NCBI GenBank assembly: GCA_937896695.1
Contig: CALBOT010000109.1
Span: 1-6,733 of the forward strand
Direction: 5' to 3'
Source: an uncultured Candidatus Nitrosopelagicus sp.
GTDB taxonomy: Archaea; Thermoproteota; Nitrososphaeria; Nitrososphaerales; Nitrosopumilaceae
Length of the DNA: 6,733 bases
Shown: positions 1-5,971 of the stretch, one piece after another
Layout: every line of letters starts with the position of its first letter
Position numbering within the stretch: the stretch's first letter is position 1
Position numbers and translations under genes: made by a program
The notes under the pieces: generated by a model
Seen by the model: the letters and a program-made list of their open reading frames with translations, nothing else
The model's database searches: none
Told to the model about the DNA's origin: nothing

Positions 1-187
1 TGCCATTACTTAATTGACATATGTTTTTTGGAATATTCTTTTTTCCACTTTTAGTATTAATTACAAACATGTTTTTTGTTTCCATGATTATTTTACCATT
101 AATTCCTACAATTTCACTGTTTTTTGAATCTGAAATTGTAATTTCTTGTCCAATTAAATCAAATTCCGATTGTATATTTAGATTCAT
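1..187 (-). CDS. rnp1: Ribonuclease P protein component 1 (Rpp29/Pop4 family), 3' end outside window
   Basis: Translating the minus strand from the ATG at 185-187 gives 62 uninterrupted residues that run off the left edge. The peptide matches the Rpp29/UPF0086 pattern: an N-terminal LIGQE (residues 11-15), then SEIVGINGKIIMETKN (24-39), FVINTKSGKK (41-50) and IPK (52-54). These are the strands of its Sm-like beta barrel. In archaea this protein works with Rpp21, Pop5 and Rpp30 and the RNase P RNA to remove 5' leaders from pre-tRNA. The start overlaps the uL29 stop as ATGA, and a GAGGT SD motif at 197-201 lies 9 nt upstream, so translation is probably coupled to uL29. A position just after uL29 is the usual archaeal one. 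Archaeal genomes that carry an eIF1/SUI1 gene here have no counterpart in this window. The C-terminal part is not visible. Confidence 0.9.
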   Translation of the reverse strand, partial: MNLNIQSEFDLIGQEITISDSKNSEIVGINGKIIMETKNMFVINTKSGKKNIPKNICQLSNG

Positions 188-387
188 TTTTTCTTTACCT
201 CGTTCAATCTTGTCAATAATCTTGCAATTTCTTTTTTGACTTTTCTAATTTTTCCAGTTTCTTTTCTGAGTGTGCCTTTTGCATTTTCTGTTTGTAATTT
301 TGATAATTCTGTTTTCATTTGTTCTACTCTGTCTACCAAATCTTTTTCATTTAATTCTCTTATTGATTTCATCTTTAGCATAGTCAT
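184..387 (-). CDS. rpl29: Large ribosomal subunit protein uL29 (L29)
   Basis: A 67-aa, mostly helical and highly charged protein of normal size for uL29, a two-helix protein at the polypeptide exit region of the large subunit. The family pattern is visible: an N-terminal helix with IRELNEKDL (9-17), a long helix ending in LSKLQTENAKG (29-38), and the second helix with GKIRKVKKEIARLLTRLNE (45-63). The ATG at 385-387 shares one base with the uS3 stop (TAATG), and a GAGGAG SD motif at 399-404 lies 11 nt upstream. Two later in-frame ATGs (codons 3 and 6) give starts such as MKSIREL that look more like other uL29 proteins, so the true start may be 6-15 nt further in. The identification is firm; only the start is open. 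Confidence 0.93.
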   Translation of the reverse strand: MTMLKMKSIRELNEKDLVDRVEQMKTELSKLQTENAKGTLRKETGKIRKVKKEIARLLTRLNEVKKK

Positions 388-1133
388 TATTTCATCTTCT
401 CCTCTTCATCTTCTAATGTATCTGGCATTTCTTTCATCTTTTCTTCTTCAATTTTAATTATTTCTGATTCTGATTGTGCTTTAGCCAATGTTTCATCTGC
501 TTCTTTCTTGATTCTTGATTCTTCATCTTTTTGTGCCTGTGTTTTACCTTTCATCTCAAATTCTGGAATTAATCTTTCTTTTCTGGCAATTCTTATTCTT
601 ACGCCAATTAATCCCATAGGAGTTTCCACATGTGCAATATCTTCAGATACTATTACATCTGCATGATGTCCTGCTCTTGGTAAAATTCCTTGAGAATGTT
701 TTTCAAATGCAGATCTGTCGCCTCTTAATTTTCCTGAAATTGTAATTTCGGTTCCCATTGCACCTCCTTCCATAATTTGTTGAATTGTCCACATTGTTGC
801 ACGTCTAAATGCTGTACCTCTTTCAAGATGTGATGCCATTCTATTACACATTACTTCTGGGGATAGTTCTGGTTTTGTAATTTCTTCAACAGCTATTTGT
901 GGATTTTTTAATCCGTATTCTGTTTCTAATTTTTCTGTTAATTCTTTAATTCCGGTTCCTTTTCTACCAATTACAATTCCTGGTCTTGTTACATGTAGGA
1001 CTACTCTTGTTCCAGTTGGAGTTTTTGAAACTTCGACGTTTGAAAATCCTGCATCTTTAATTTTTGATCTTAGGTAATCTTTCAACAACATCATATTGTA
1101 ATTATCTTTGATGACGTTTTTTACTGCAGACAT
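387..1133 (-). CDS. rps3: Small ribosomal subunit protein uS3 (S3)
   Basis: A 248-aa uS3. The type II KH domain fills roughly residues 15-90, with the RNA-binding GxxG loop as GRKG at 56-59 inside RPGIVIGRKGTGIKEL. The C-terminal uS3 domain follows, including ISGKLRGDRSAF (132-143) and GLIGVRIRIARK (174-185). The protein sits at the mRNA entry channel of the 30S subunit. From about residue 190 a charged tail follows, rich in Lys and Glu, probably helical, with the word EEEKMK twice (229-234 and 243-248). The start is ATG at 1131-1133, 2 nt after the uL22 stop, with AGGAG at 1142-1146 and 8 nt spacing. The stop overlaps the uL29 start by one base. The tail is the only unusual feature. Confidence 0.97.
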   Translation of the reverse strand: MSAVKNVIKDNYNMMLLKDYLRSKIKDAGFSNVEVSKTPTGTRVVLHVTRPGIVIGRKGTGIKELTEKLETEYGLKNPQIAVEEITKPELSPEVMCNRMASHLERGTAFRRATMWTIQQIMEGGAMGTEITISGKLRGDRSAFEKHSQGILPRAGHHADVIVSEDIAHVETPMGLIGVRIRIARKERLIPEFEMKGKTQAQKDEESRIKKEADETLAKAQSESEIIKIEEEKMKEMPDTLEDEEEKMK

Positions 1134-1135
1134 TT

Positions 1136-1594
1136 CTAAAACTCCTGTGCCACCAATTCTACATGCGTTAATATGTCGTTTTTATCTGTTGCACGACCTT
1201 GTGCTCTTGGAATAAATCTCTTGATTGCAACTCCTTTGTGTGCTGTTGCATTAATTATTTTTAATCTATCCATATCCATTCCTTTGTATTCTGCATTTGA
1301 TTCTAAATTATCTAATAGTTTTAAAAATTCACCCGCTGTCTTTTCTGGATATCTGCCAGACATCATTCCAGGATCACTTCTGTGACCTACTTGGTTCTTA
1401 AATCTTGCAAATGGTATGGCTCTTTCTTTTGCAATGACACTTATCATGTAATCTCTGGCTTTTTCAAGTGTTAATCCTTTGATTGCTTTTGCTGTTTCTC
1501 TTGCATGTTTATGTGAAATCTTTTTTTCACGAATAGAAGCTCTAACATGCTTTGTTGCATCAAAATTTTGAAACGCGTAACTGTATCTTGCCAT
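1136..1594 (-). CDS. rpl22: Large ribosomal subunit protein uL22 (L22)
   Basis: A 152-aa archaeal/eukaryotic-type uL22, with MARYSYAF at the start, HKHARETAKAIKG (29-41), an insertion with PFARFKNQVGHR (61-72) and the long beta hairpin around GVAIKRFIPRAQGRA (121-135), whose tip in this family lines the nascent-peptide tunnel. I chose the ATG at 1592-1594. An upstream in-frame GTG at 1601-1603 would add only three residues (M-I-K) and overlap the uS19 stop as GTGA. However, those bases form the SD-like AAAGTGAT (1599-1606) four nt before the ATG, and family members usually begin near M-x-R/Y-x-Y. The gap to the uS19 stop is 5 nt and to uS3 2 nt, so the gene is deep inside the operon. Confidence 0.96.
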   Translation of the reverse strand: MARYSYAFQNFDATKHVRASIREKKISHKHARETAKAIKGLTLEKARDYMISVIAKERAIPFARFKNQVGHRSDPGMMSGRYPEKTAGEFLKLLDNLESNAEYKGMDMDRLKIINATAHKGVAIKRFIPRAQGRATDKNDILTHVELVAQEF

Positions 1595-1598
1595 TTTA

Positions 1599-1606
1599 AT
1601 CACTTT
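1599..1606 (-). promoter_or_regulatory. SD-like site of uL22 that decides its start
   Basis: On the minus strand the bases read AAAGTGAT, which matches the 3' half of the ideal archaeal SD GGAGGTGAT, and stand four nt before the ATG at 1594. They overlap the uS19 stop codon and the alternative GTG start, so initiation at ATG 1594 after uS19 terminates is the simplest reading. Confidence 0.55.
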
Positions 1607-1998
1607 AGTGGTACGTACAAACTAGATCTTGATGCTCCTACACCAGGGGCTCCATGATTTACTCTCTTGTTTGTAATTGCGTATTCTCCTATGTAATGTC
1701 CAATCATCTCTGCACCAATTCCGATTGGTTTGAATTCTTTTCCGTCAAAGACATTAATTGTTAGTCCTATCATGTAAGGTAAAATTATTAGATCTCTTTG
1801 ATGTGTTTTAATTGGATTTTTATTTTTTCCTTCTTTCATTTCTTTAATTTCAGCAATCAATTTTTTCTTGTTATCTGAAAGTCCTCTTTTCAATGATCTT
1901 CTTTGTCTTGCATTTAACAATGCAAACAATTCTTCGTTAGGAAGTTTTTGTAATTCCTCTGTTGTTTTTCCCTTAAAGCTATTTACTACTTTAACCAT
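1600..1998 (-). CDS. rps19: Small ribosomal subunit protein uS19 (S19)
   Basis: A 132-aa archaeal uS19. The N-terminal extension typical of archaea and eukaryotes carries FKGKTTEELQKLP (8-20) and LNARQRRSLKRGL (28-40). The conserved core contains IKTHQRDLIILP (63-74), EMIGHYIGEY (97-106) and the signature run VNHGAPGVGASRSS (113-126). The protein sits in the head of the small subunit near the A site. Unlike the other junctions, this gene starts 50 nt after its upstream neighbour uL23. A strong AAGGAG SD (2009-2014) precedes the ATG by 10 nt, and a TATAAAT box lies further up (2038-2044), so it may head an internal transcription unit. uL2, which lies directly upstream of uS19 in many archaea, is missing. 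Confidence 0.97.
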   Translation of the reverse strand: MVKVVNSFKGKTTEELQKLPNEELFALLNARQRRSLKRGLSDNKKKLIAEIKEMKEGKNKNPIKTHQRDLIILPYMIGLTINVFDGKEFKPIGIGAEMIGHYIGEYAITNKRVNHGAPGVGASRSSLYVPLK

Positions 1999-2008
1999 TT
2001 CTACATGT

Positions 2009-2014
2009 CTCCTT
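2009..2014 (-). promoter_or_regulatory. Ribosome binding site of uS19
   Basis: AAGGAG on the minus strand, 10 nt before the ATG at 1998. If the TATAAAT box at 2038-2044 is active, transcripts would begin near base 2015 and this SD would be almost at the mRNA 5' end. Confidence 0.65.
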
Positions 2015-2037
2015 GCAAAATTCTGTTTTTATGAGTC

Positions 2038-2044
2038 ATTTATA
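2038..2044 (-). promoter_or_regulatory. Possible internal promoter (TATA box) in the uL23-uS19 gap
   Basis: The minus strand reads GGTATAAATG here, a good archaeal TATA box in the only sizeable non-coding gap of the ribosomal operon. With the usual 24-28 nt to the start of transcription, mRNA would begin at about 2013-2017, leaving a leader of roughly 17 nt with the uS19 SD. The DNA is AT-rich, so a chance match is possible. Confidence 0.4.
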
Positions 2045-2048
2045 CCAA

Positions 2049-2315
2049 TCACATCATACCTATCTTGTTTGCCAAGTCTCTTGCTTTATCTGGGGAATTG
2101 AATTTAACAAATGCCTTTTTTCCATAAACGGTTCTTGCTGTTTCAATATTTATGCCATCTTCATTATACAGGGTTTTTACAGCTTCTAGTATCTGTGGTT
2201 TTGTTGCTTCTTTTTCAACCAAAAAGCAAATTTTTTGTTCATTTTCAACTAATGCAAACGTCTTCTCTGTAACATAAGGTCTTAGAATAATTTTTGTTGC
2301 TGTTTCTACATTCAT
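2049..2315 (-). CDS. rpl23: Large ribosomal subunit protein uL23 (L23)
   Basis: An 88-aa protein of normal archaeal uL23 size. It shows ILRPYVTEKTF near the N terminus (10-20), the region where families share a P-x-x-T-E-K motif, and GKKAFVKFNSPDKARDLANKIG (65-86) at the end, the usual final strand and helix. uL23 lies at the tunnel exit and helps dock signal recognition particle and chaperones. The ATG at 2313-2315 overlaps the uL4 stop as ATGA, and GGTGA at 2323-2327, within the last uL4 codons, sits 7 nt upstream, so the two are probably translationally coupled. After the stop comes a 50-nt gap and then uS19, not uL2. Confidence 0.96.
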   Translation of the reverse strand: MNVETATKIILRPYVTEKTFALVENEQKICFLVEKEATKPQILEAVKTLYNEDGINIETARTVYGKKAFVKFNSPDKARDLANKIGMM

Positions 2316-3124
2316 TTCAAGGTCACCATTAATTCTAGATGTCGTGATTTAATTTCAGCAATTTCTTCTATTGCTTTCTTTGAGAATACTGTTAATCTAA
2401 TCAGTGTTCCTCCCGGTGCCAAATTAAGAACACTCAGGTTCTTTGCAGCGCATACATCAATTCCCGGAATTGAAGCAGCTGCTTTTGAAATATTTTCTGA
2501 TTTTGATACTACAAATAATGCACTTTTTCCCACTTTGGAAACTCTTCCTCTTAATGCAACTTTTCCAGTTCTTCTTTTTCTATTCTTTAATCGGTCTGTA
2601 TCTTGAGTAATTTTCAAATCCTCTATGACTTTAATTAACTCTGAAGTCTTTGAGATTTTTTCAACATCATCTGAAATAATTAATGGGAGTGAATCTATTC
2701 CGTCTACTTTGTGACCTCTGCCCTCAACTAGTTCTTTTGAAGTTGTTGCAGCTAATGCAGAACATAGTGCAAGTTTGTTCTCTTTTTTATTCAATTTTTT
2801 ATAGATTACTTTGTTAGCTTTTGGTGGATGTGCTTGTCTGCCTCCTCTCGTTGATGCTACTTCTCCAGCTTGTCCTGCACGACCTCCTCCTCCTCCTTTA
2901 ATTTTGGCAATTCTTGCAACACCTCTACCAGTTGGTGGGTCATTTGAATCTGCAACTACTTCCATTCCTGCTGTTGGTTTTGTAGAATGTTTTTGGAATC
3001 CATGTGATTCTAGGTTAATGTATGCTTTGTGAATTATCGTTCGATTTACTTCTGTTTCAAAAACATTTGGTAAATCTATATCTCCGTCTTTTTTACCATT
3101 AATGTTTAAAACATCTCTTTTCAT
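2312..3124 (-). CDS. rpl4: Large ribosomal subunit protein uL4 (L4/L1e)
   Basis: A 270-aa archaeal/eukaryotic-type uL4. The N-terminal strand GDIDLPNVFE (14-23) is followed by the basic, glycine-rich loop at about 65-103, with TGRGVARIAKIKGGGGG (65-81), STRGGRQAHPPK (91-102), which in this family extends into the subunit and lines the exit tunnel. The globular part carries ALCSALAAT (118-126) and KNRKRRTGKVALRGR (180-194), and ends with APGGTLIRLTVFSKKA (236-251). The start ATG shares one base with the uL3 stop (TAATG), and a GGAGG SD at 3135-3139 lies 10 nt upstream inside the uL3 C-terminal codons. The glycine run is written as GGA repeats, an SD-like stretch inside the gene. Confidence 0.97.
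   Translation of the reverse strand: MKRDVLNINGKKDGDIDLPNVFETEVNRTIIHKAYINLESHGFQKHSTKPTAGMEVVADSNDPPTGRGVARIAKIKGGGGGRAGQAGEVASTRGGRQAHPPKANKVIYKKLNKKENKLALCSALAATTSKELVEGRGHKVDGIDSLPLIISDDVEKISKTSELIKVIEDLKITQDTDRLKNRKRRTGKVALRGRVSKVGKSALFVVSKSENISKAAASIPGIDVCAAKNLSVLNLAPGGTLIRLTVFSKKAIEEIAEIKSRHLELMVTLK
2882..2896 (-). repeat. GGA trinucleotide run coding the five glycines of the uL4 loop
   Basis: The minus strand has four GGA codons and one GGT in a row (uL4 residues 77-81). The run contains several overlapping GGAGG words, each complementary to the 16S rRNA tail. No ATG lies shortly downstream, so it is not an obvious internal start. It is coding sequence first; any effect on ribosome speed is only a possibility. 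Confidence 0.7.
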
Positions 3125-4119
3125 TAGATTACAACCTCCAATACATTTGGTTTTACTATTTTCTTTGGTTCGTTTCTAATTTGTTTTCTAAGTTTAATCA
3201 ATCTTCTATATGTACCTGGAACTGAACCTTTGACTATTATGAAATCTCCTGTAACATTTCCAAAATGTTTGAATCCTCCATCTGGATTAATTTTATACTC
3301 TTCTTTCTCTGTATTGCTCATTATCATGATTCGTTTATCATATTCGACTCTTTGATGGAATCCCGTCTGTCCTGCTCTTGGAACTGTATACATGACACTT
3401 TGTGGAGAGATTGGACCTAGTGAACCAATTTCTCTAACTGTTTTTCTTGATTTGTGTTGTTTTCTTTTTGCACCCCATCTGTAAATTACACCTTGCCATC
3501 CTTTTCCTTTTGTAATTGCTGCAGTATCCACATAAGTTCCACTTTCAAATACTTCGTCAACTTTTACTGTTTTTCCTAATAGTTCTTTAGTAAATGTAAA
3601 CTGTTTTGGGATGTCTCCTCCCTCGACTTTAACTTCAAAAATATATGGTTTTTTCATTTCTAGATTGACATCCACCGGTGTTGTTGTTACTATTGCAAAG
3701 ATTTCTTTAATTTTCTTTAGATGTTTTTCTGCTTCATCAAGTGGTGTTCCTTCTGTTTTAATTTTTAAATTATTTTGTACATTTTTTGGTAAATCTTTTG
3801 CAAATGAATCAAATTCTGCATTTCTTGTGTGATTTGCATCTACTGAATATCCTCTAATTCCTACTATTGTAATTGGAGGTGTTGCAATCACGGTTCCAAG
3901 TGTAACGAGTTGTTTTCCATGACTAGGGGTATGCTCTCTGTCGTCTATACTGACTAGTTGAACACATCCTGCTTTGTATCCTGCATGTGCTAATAGTCTT
4001 GGCTCATCACCTTCTACTTTTGGCCATGCACGAACTCGTGCTTCCATACTTTTTGCACGTATTCTAGGTGAATATGCTAAACTTCCTCTTCTTGGTTGAC
4101 TACGTTTTCTATGTCCCAT
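3124..4119 (-). CDS. rpl3: Large ribosomal subunit protein uL3 (L3)
   Basis: A 331-aa archaeal uL3, normal for the family. The N terminus MGHRKRSQPRRGSLAYSPR is typical, followed by a KAGCVQLVSIDDREHTPSHGK stretch (49-69) of the barrel. GKGWQGVIYRWGAKR (205-219) is the central W-finger region that reaches the peptidyl transferase centre, and GPISPQSVMYTVPRAGQTGFHQRVEYDKR (235-263) includes a His (256) near the position methylated in yeast uL3. The C-terminal half ends with GDFIIVKGSVPGTYRRLIKLRK (291-312). It is the first gene of the ribosomal operon. No SD is seen before the ATG; a TATATAAT box at 4147-4154 predicts a leader of only about five nt. Confidence 0.98.
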   Translation of the reverse strand: MGHRKRSQPRRGSLAYSPRIRAKSMEARVRAWPKVEGDEPRLLAHAGYKAGCVQLVSIDDREHTPSHGKQLVTLGTVIATPPITIVGIRGYSVDANHTRNAEFDSFAKDLPKNVQNNLKIKTEGTPLDEAEKHLKKIKEIFAIVTTTPVDVNLEMKKPYIFEVKVEGGDIPKQFTFTKELLGKTVKVDEVFESGTYVDTAAITKGKGWQGVIYRWGAKRKQHKSRKTVREIGSLGPISPQSVMYTVPRAGQTGFHQRVEYDKRIMIMSNTEKEEYKINPDGGFKHFGNVTGDFIIVKGSVPGTYRRLIKLRKQIRNEPKKIVKPNVLEVVI

Positions 4120-4146
4120 CGATAAATGAAAAAAGTCGTTAACCCC

Positions 4147-4154
4147 ATTATATA
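4147..4154 (-). promoter_or_regulatory. Promoter (TATA box) of the ribosomal protein operon
   Basis: The minus strand reads TATATAAT, the best TATA box in the window. Its centre is about 32 nt from the uL3 ATG, so transcription would start near 4125 and give a near-leaderless mRNA. It lies in the 78-nt gap after the small membrane ORF. The whole uL3-to-Rpp29 run is on the same strand downstream. Confidence 0.7.
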
Positions 4155-4197
4155 CTATGAGAATACCAATTTTCTTTGCTAATTGTTGTAATTTTTT

Positions 4198-4308
4198 CTA
4201 TGGGGAATATAATTCCGTTATCATTGAAAAAATTGTGGCAACTCCTATCCCAACACCTGCAATTCCTACTAGTACTGCCAACACCAAAAATTTTCTCTGA
4301 TTATTCAT
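4198..4308 (-). CDS. Putative tiny single-span membrane protein (36 aa), function unknown
   Basis: A short ORF between the methyltransferase and uL3, not recognised as a known family. It encodes a polar, basic N terminus (MNNQRK), one hydrophobic span at about 7-31 with small residues (GIAGVGIGVATIF, 15-27), and a short polar end with one Glu (ITELYSP). By the positive-inside rule the N terminus would be cytoplasmic. It starts 25 nt after the methyltransferase stop, and an AAATAAAT box at 4332-4339 centred about 27 nt before the ATG would fit a leaderless transcript; no SD is visible. Support is the clean membrane-segment pattern, the promoter spacing and the fit into an otherwise empty 214-nt gap. 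A chance ORF cannot be excluded. Confidence 0.5.
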   Translation of the reverse strand: MNNQRKFLVLAVLVGIAGVGIGVATIFSMITELYSP

Positions 4309-4331
4309 ATTGAATTTATGATTTTTTTATC

Positions 4332-4339
4332 ATTTATTT
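4332..4339 (-). promoter_or_regulatory. Possible TATA box of the 36-aa membrane ORF
   Basis: AAATAAAT on the minus strand, centred about 27 nt before the ATG at 4308. It contains the TAA stop codon of the upstream methyltransferase gene. Spacing fits a leaderless start; sequence match is fair and the region is AT-rich. Confidence 0.4.
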
Positions 4340-5152
4340 GTTAAATTCATGTGCATTGATAATTGATAAACATCCTAAAATTGCTTCTTCAAGACGAACT
4401 GTTTCTGTTCCTTGATGTGGAAAAAAATTCCATGCTTTGAAATTTTGAATATTACTGATCTTCTTATCGAGCATTTCATGAATTCCTTTATCAGTTGTAC
4501 CAAATACCACCAATATTTCTTCCTTAGACGAAAGAATTTTTTGCATATCTTCGTTTTTAATTTTTTTTGATTTTCTGCTTGTAAGTATTTTTGGCCCTTT
4601 CCATTCAGTTAATAATGAAAATAAATTTCCTCCATGTTTTACATTGTAACTCCAAAATTTCGGCAATTGATTTTTTTCTATGTCATGCACTGTAAAATTT
4701 GGGAATGTATCTTTAATCTTTATGATTGCTCTCTTATCAATTTGTTTTTTCCCATGATATGGAATTGAATAATCAATACCTATGTCAATGAATTTTTTTC
4801 CATCTTTGGGAAAAATAATCCCTTCTCTAATGTCTCCTTTTTTTACTTGTTTTGCATCTGATGTGACAGTTTGATTTGGCATTTTAATTGGGGATAATGC
4901 TCCTACAAACTGCAATAATCCTGATTTTGGATACAAACGCTTTCTAAAATTTTGTGGAGTTTCAAGGAATCTTAGAATTGTTGATAGTAATTTTGAATCA
5001 TTTTCAAATTCTTTTCCATCTTTGTAAATTATTATATTCTTTACTTGAAATATCCCTGCTGCACGAGCAATTTGAAAAATTTTACGTGTTTTATTTTCAT
5101 GTTTCTTTTCATCTTTTAATGATGAATCGGGTATTGCAATTGATAATTTCAT
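4334..5152 (-). CDS. SPOUT-class RNA methyltransferase (SPOUT1/C9orf114-like, DUF171 family)
   Basis: A 272-aa protein of the PF02598-type family, SAM-dependent trefoil-knot methyltransferases with an inserted OB-like domain. Visible parts are the N-terminal strand KLSIAIPDS and helix with KIFQIARAAGIFQVKNIIIY (24-43); the conserved RKRLYP (70-75) and LQFVGALSPIKMP (80-92) before the insert; the insert itself (about 95-165, including KKGDIREGIIF); and the knot with EILVVFGTTDKGIHEML (212-228) and QGTETVRLEEAILGCLSIIN (247-266), whose glycine loop and TVRxEEA are the cofactor-binding signature. Archaeal members are thought to modify rRNA (human SPOUT1 makes N3-methyluridine in 28S rRNA); the substrate here is inferred. 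The gene starts 29 nt after psmA and lies just upstream of uL3. The ATG has no SD, but a TATA-like box lies at 5177-5184. Confidence 0.88.
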   Translation of the reverse strand: MKLSIAIPDSSLKDEKKHENKTRKIFQIARAAGIFQVKNIIIYKDGKEFENDSKLLSTILRFLETPQNFRKRLYPKSGLLQFVGALSPIKMPNQTVTSDAKQVKKGDIREGIIFPKDGKKFIDIGIDYSIPYHGKKQIDKRAIIKIKDTFPNFTVHDIEKNQLPKFWSYNVKHGGNLFSLLTEWKGPKILTSRKSKKIKNEDMQKILSSKEEILVVFGTTDKGIHEMLDKKISNIQNFKAWNFFPHQGTETVRLEEAILGCLSIINAHEFNK

Positions 5153-5176
5153 TTTAAATCTTGTATAATGATGAAA

Positions 5177-5184
5177 ATTATTTA
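5177..5184 (-). promoter_or_regulatory. Possible TATA box of the methyltransferase gene
   Basis: TAAATAAT on the minus strand, centred about 28 nt before the ATG at 5152, beginning with the TAA stop of psmA. It suggests that the methyltransferase can be transcribed on its own as a leaderless mRNA, besides any read-through from psmA. Confidence 0.4.
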
Positions 5185-5919
5185 TTTTCCATCAGATGGA
5201 TATTTTGATTTTGCATTTGAAGCAAACCTTGTTAACTCTTCATCCCCGATGAATTCAAAAGTTCCTTTTTCTCCAGATATTTTTGACATTTTGATATGTT
5301 CAATTCCTTCTTTTGTTTCACTTGAAATGTAAATTGCTGCAATTGCTAATGATGCTGCATCATCTAATGACATGTCTTCATTGTAGTTCTTTTCTAAGAA
5401 TTCATTTACTACATCTGAATTTGCACCAATTGATATTGCATTGAATGAAATGTATGATCCGCTTGGGTCTGTCATATACAAATTAGTTCCTGCTGGATCG
5501 ATTCCTCCTATAATCAAAGAAACTCCTATTGGTCTTGCACCTCCATATTGTGTATATTGTTGACATTGATCAGCTAAATGTTTTGCAACTGTTTCAACTT
5601 CAACTGGCTCATCATACACTAGTTTGTTACTTTGAGAAAATGTTCTTGCCGTATCTATTTGTGAACGTGCATCTGGAATGTATCCTGCAGCTGCTGCTCC
5701 TATGTGGTAATCAATTTGAAATATTTTTTGTGGTGTGGTGATAATTTGTAATTTTCTTGATTTTTCTTCTACTGCTATAATTACGCCATTTTTTGTTCTA
5801 ATTCCTACTGCGAGTGCCCCTCTCTTGACTGTCTCAATTGCATATTCGACTTGATATAATCTTCCATCTGGTGAAAATACTGTGATGGCGCGGTCATAAC
5901 CTTGTTGTGATGGCATCAT
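5182..5919 (-). CDS. psmA: 20S proteasome alpha subunit
   Basis: A 245-aa alpha subunit of the archaeal 20S core particle, the ring protein that gates entry into the proteolytic chamber. The alpha signature QGYDRAITVFSPDGRLYQVE (residues 5-24 from the chosen start) is complete, including the YDR gate and the FSPDGR turn. Further marks are GALAVGIRTKNGVIIAVEEK (34-53), GYIPDARSQI (80-89), QQYTQYGGARPIGVSLIIGG (115-134) and DPSGSY (146-151). No threonine nucleophile is expected in an alpha subunit. I chose the ATG at 5917-5919 (MMPSQQGYDR). The longer reading from a TTG at 5938-5940 adds seven residues of unlikely sequence, and the TATA element at 5943-5951 is 28 nt before 5919, so transcription would begin about at this ATG. 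The adjacent ATG at 5914-5916 is equally possible. No beta subunit is in the window. Confidence 0.95.
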   Translation of the reverse strand: MMPSQQGYDRAITVFSPDGRLYQVEYAIETVKRGALAVGIRTKNGVIIAVEEKSRKLQIITTPQKIFQIDYHIGAAAAGYIPDARSQIDTARTFSQSNKLVYDEPVEVETVAKHLADQCQQYTQYGGARPIGVSLIIGGIDPAGTNLYMTDPSGSYISFNAISIGANSDVVNEFLEKNYNEDMSLDDAASLAIAAIYISSETKEGIEHIKMSKISGEKGTFEFIGDEELTRFASNAKSKYPSDGK

Positions 5920-5942
5920 GATAATCATTATCCTTGCCAAGG

Positions 5943-5951
5943 TTAATTTAA
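5943..5951. promoter_or_regulatory. Shared bidirectional TATA element between psmA and the 39-aa ORF
   Basis: The plus strand reads TTAATTTAA and the minus strand TTAAATTAA, so it looks like a TATA box in both directions. Its centre (5947) is 28 nt from the psmA ATG at 5919 and 25 nt from the plus-strand ATG at 5972, both correct for leaderless archaeal transcripts. The whole divergent region is only about 50 bp, leaving little room for two independent promoters. Confidence 0.5.
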
Positions 5952-5971
5952 CAATTGCGAAAATTGGTCAT

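Noticed and set aside
21..457. Plus-strand hydrophobic open frames opposite Rpp29, uL29 and uS3
   Set aside because: The phenylalanine/leucine/serine-rich content is what AAA/GAA-rich lysine and glutamate codons give when read on the other strand.
2001..2006. ATG-TAG start-stop between the uS19 SD and the uS19 start on the minus strand
   Set aside because: It is only 2 nt from the SD, too close for initiation, and a two-codon ORF is likely by chance.
2811..3032. Plus-strand open frame of 73 codons with a proline-rich run opposite uL4
   Set aside because: It is the antisense shadow of the uL4 glycine loop (GGA codons read as TCC/CCT). No promoter or SD supports it and uL4 is certain.
4120..4197. 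Possible leader regulation of the ribosomal operon, such as an L4 or L1-type autoregulatory RNA
   Set aside because: The predicted transcript begins about five nt before the uL3 ATG, so there is no leader to fold.
5920..5940. TTG start extending psmA by seven residues
   Set aside because: The extra residues have no resemblance to alpha subunit N termini, and the TATA element at 5943-5951 would lie almost on top of that start.
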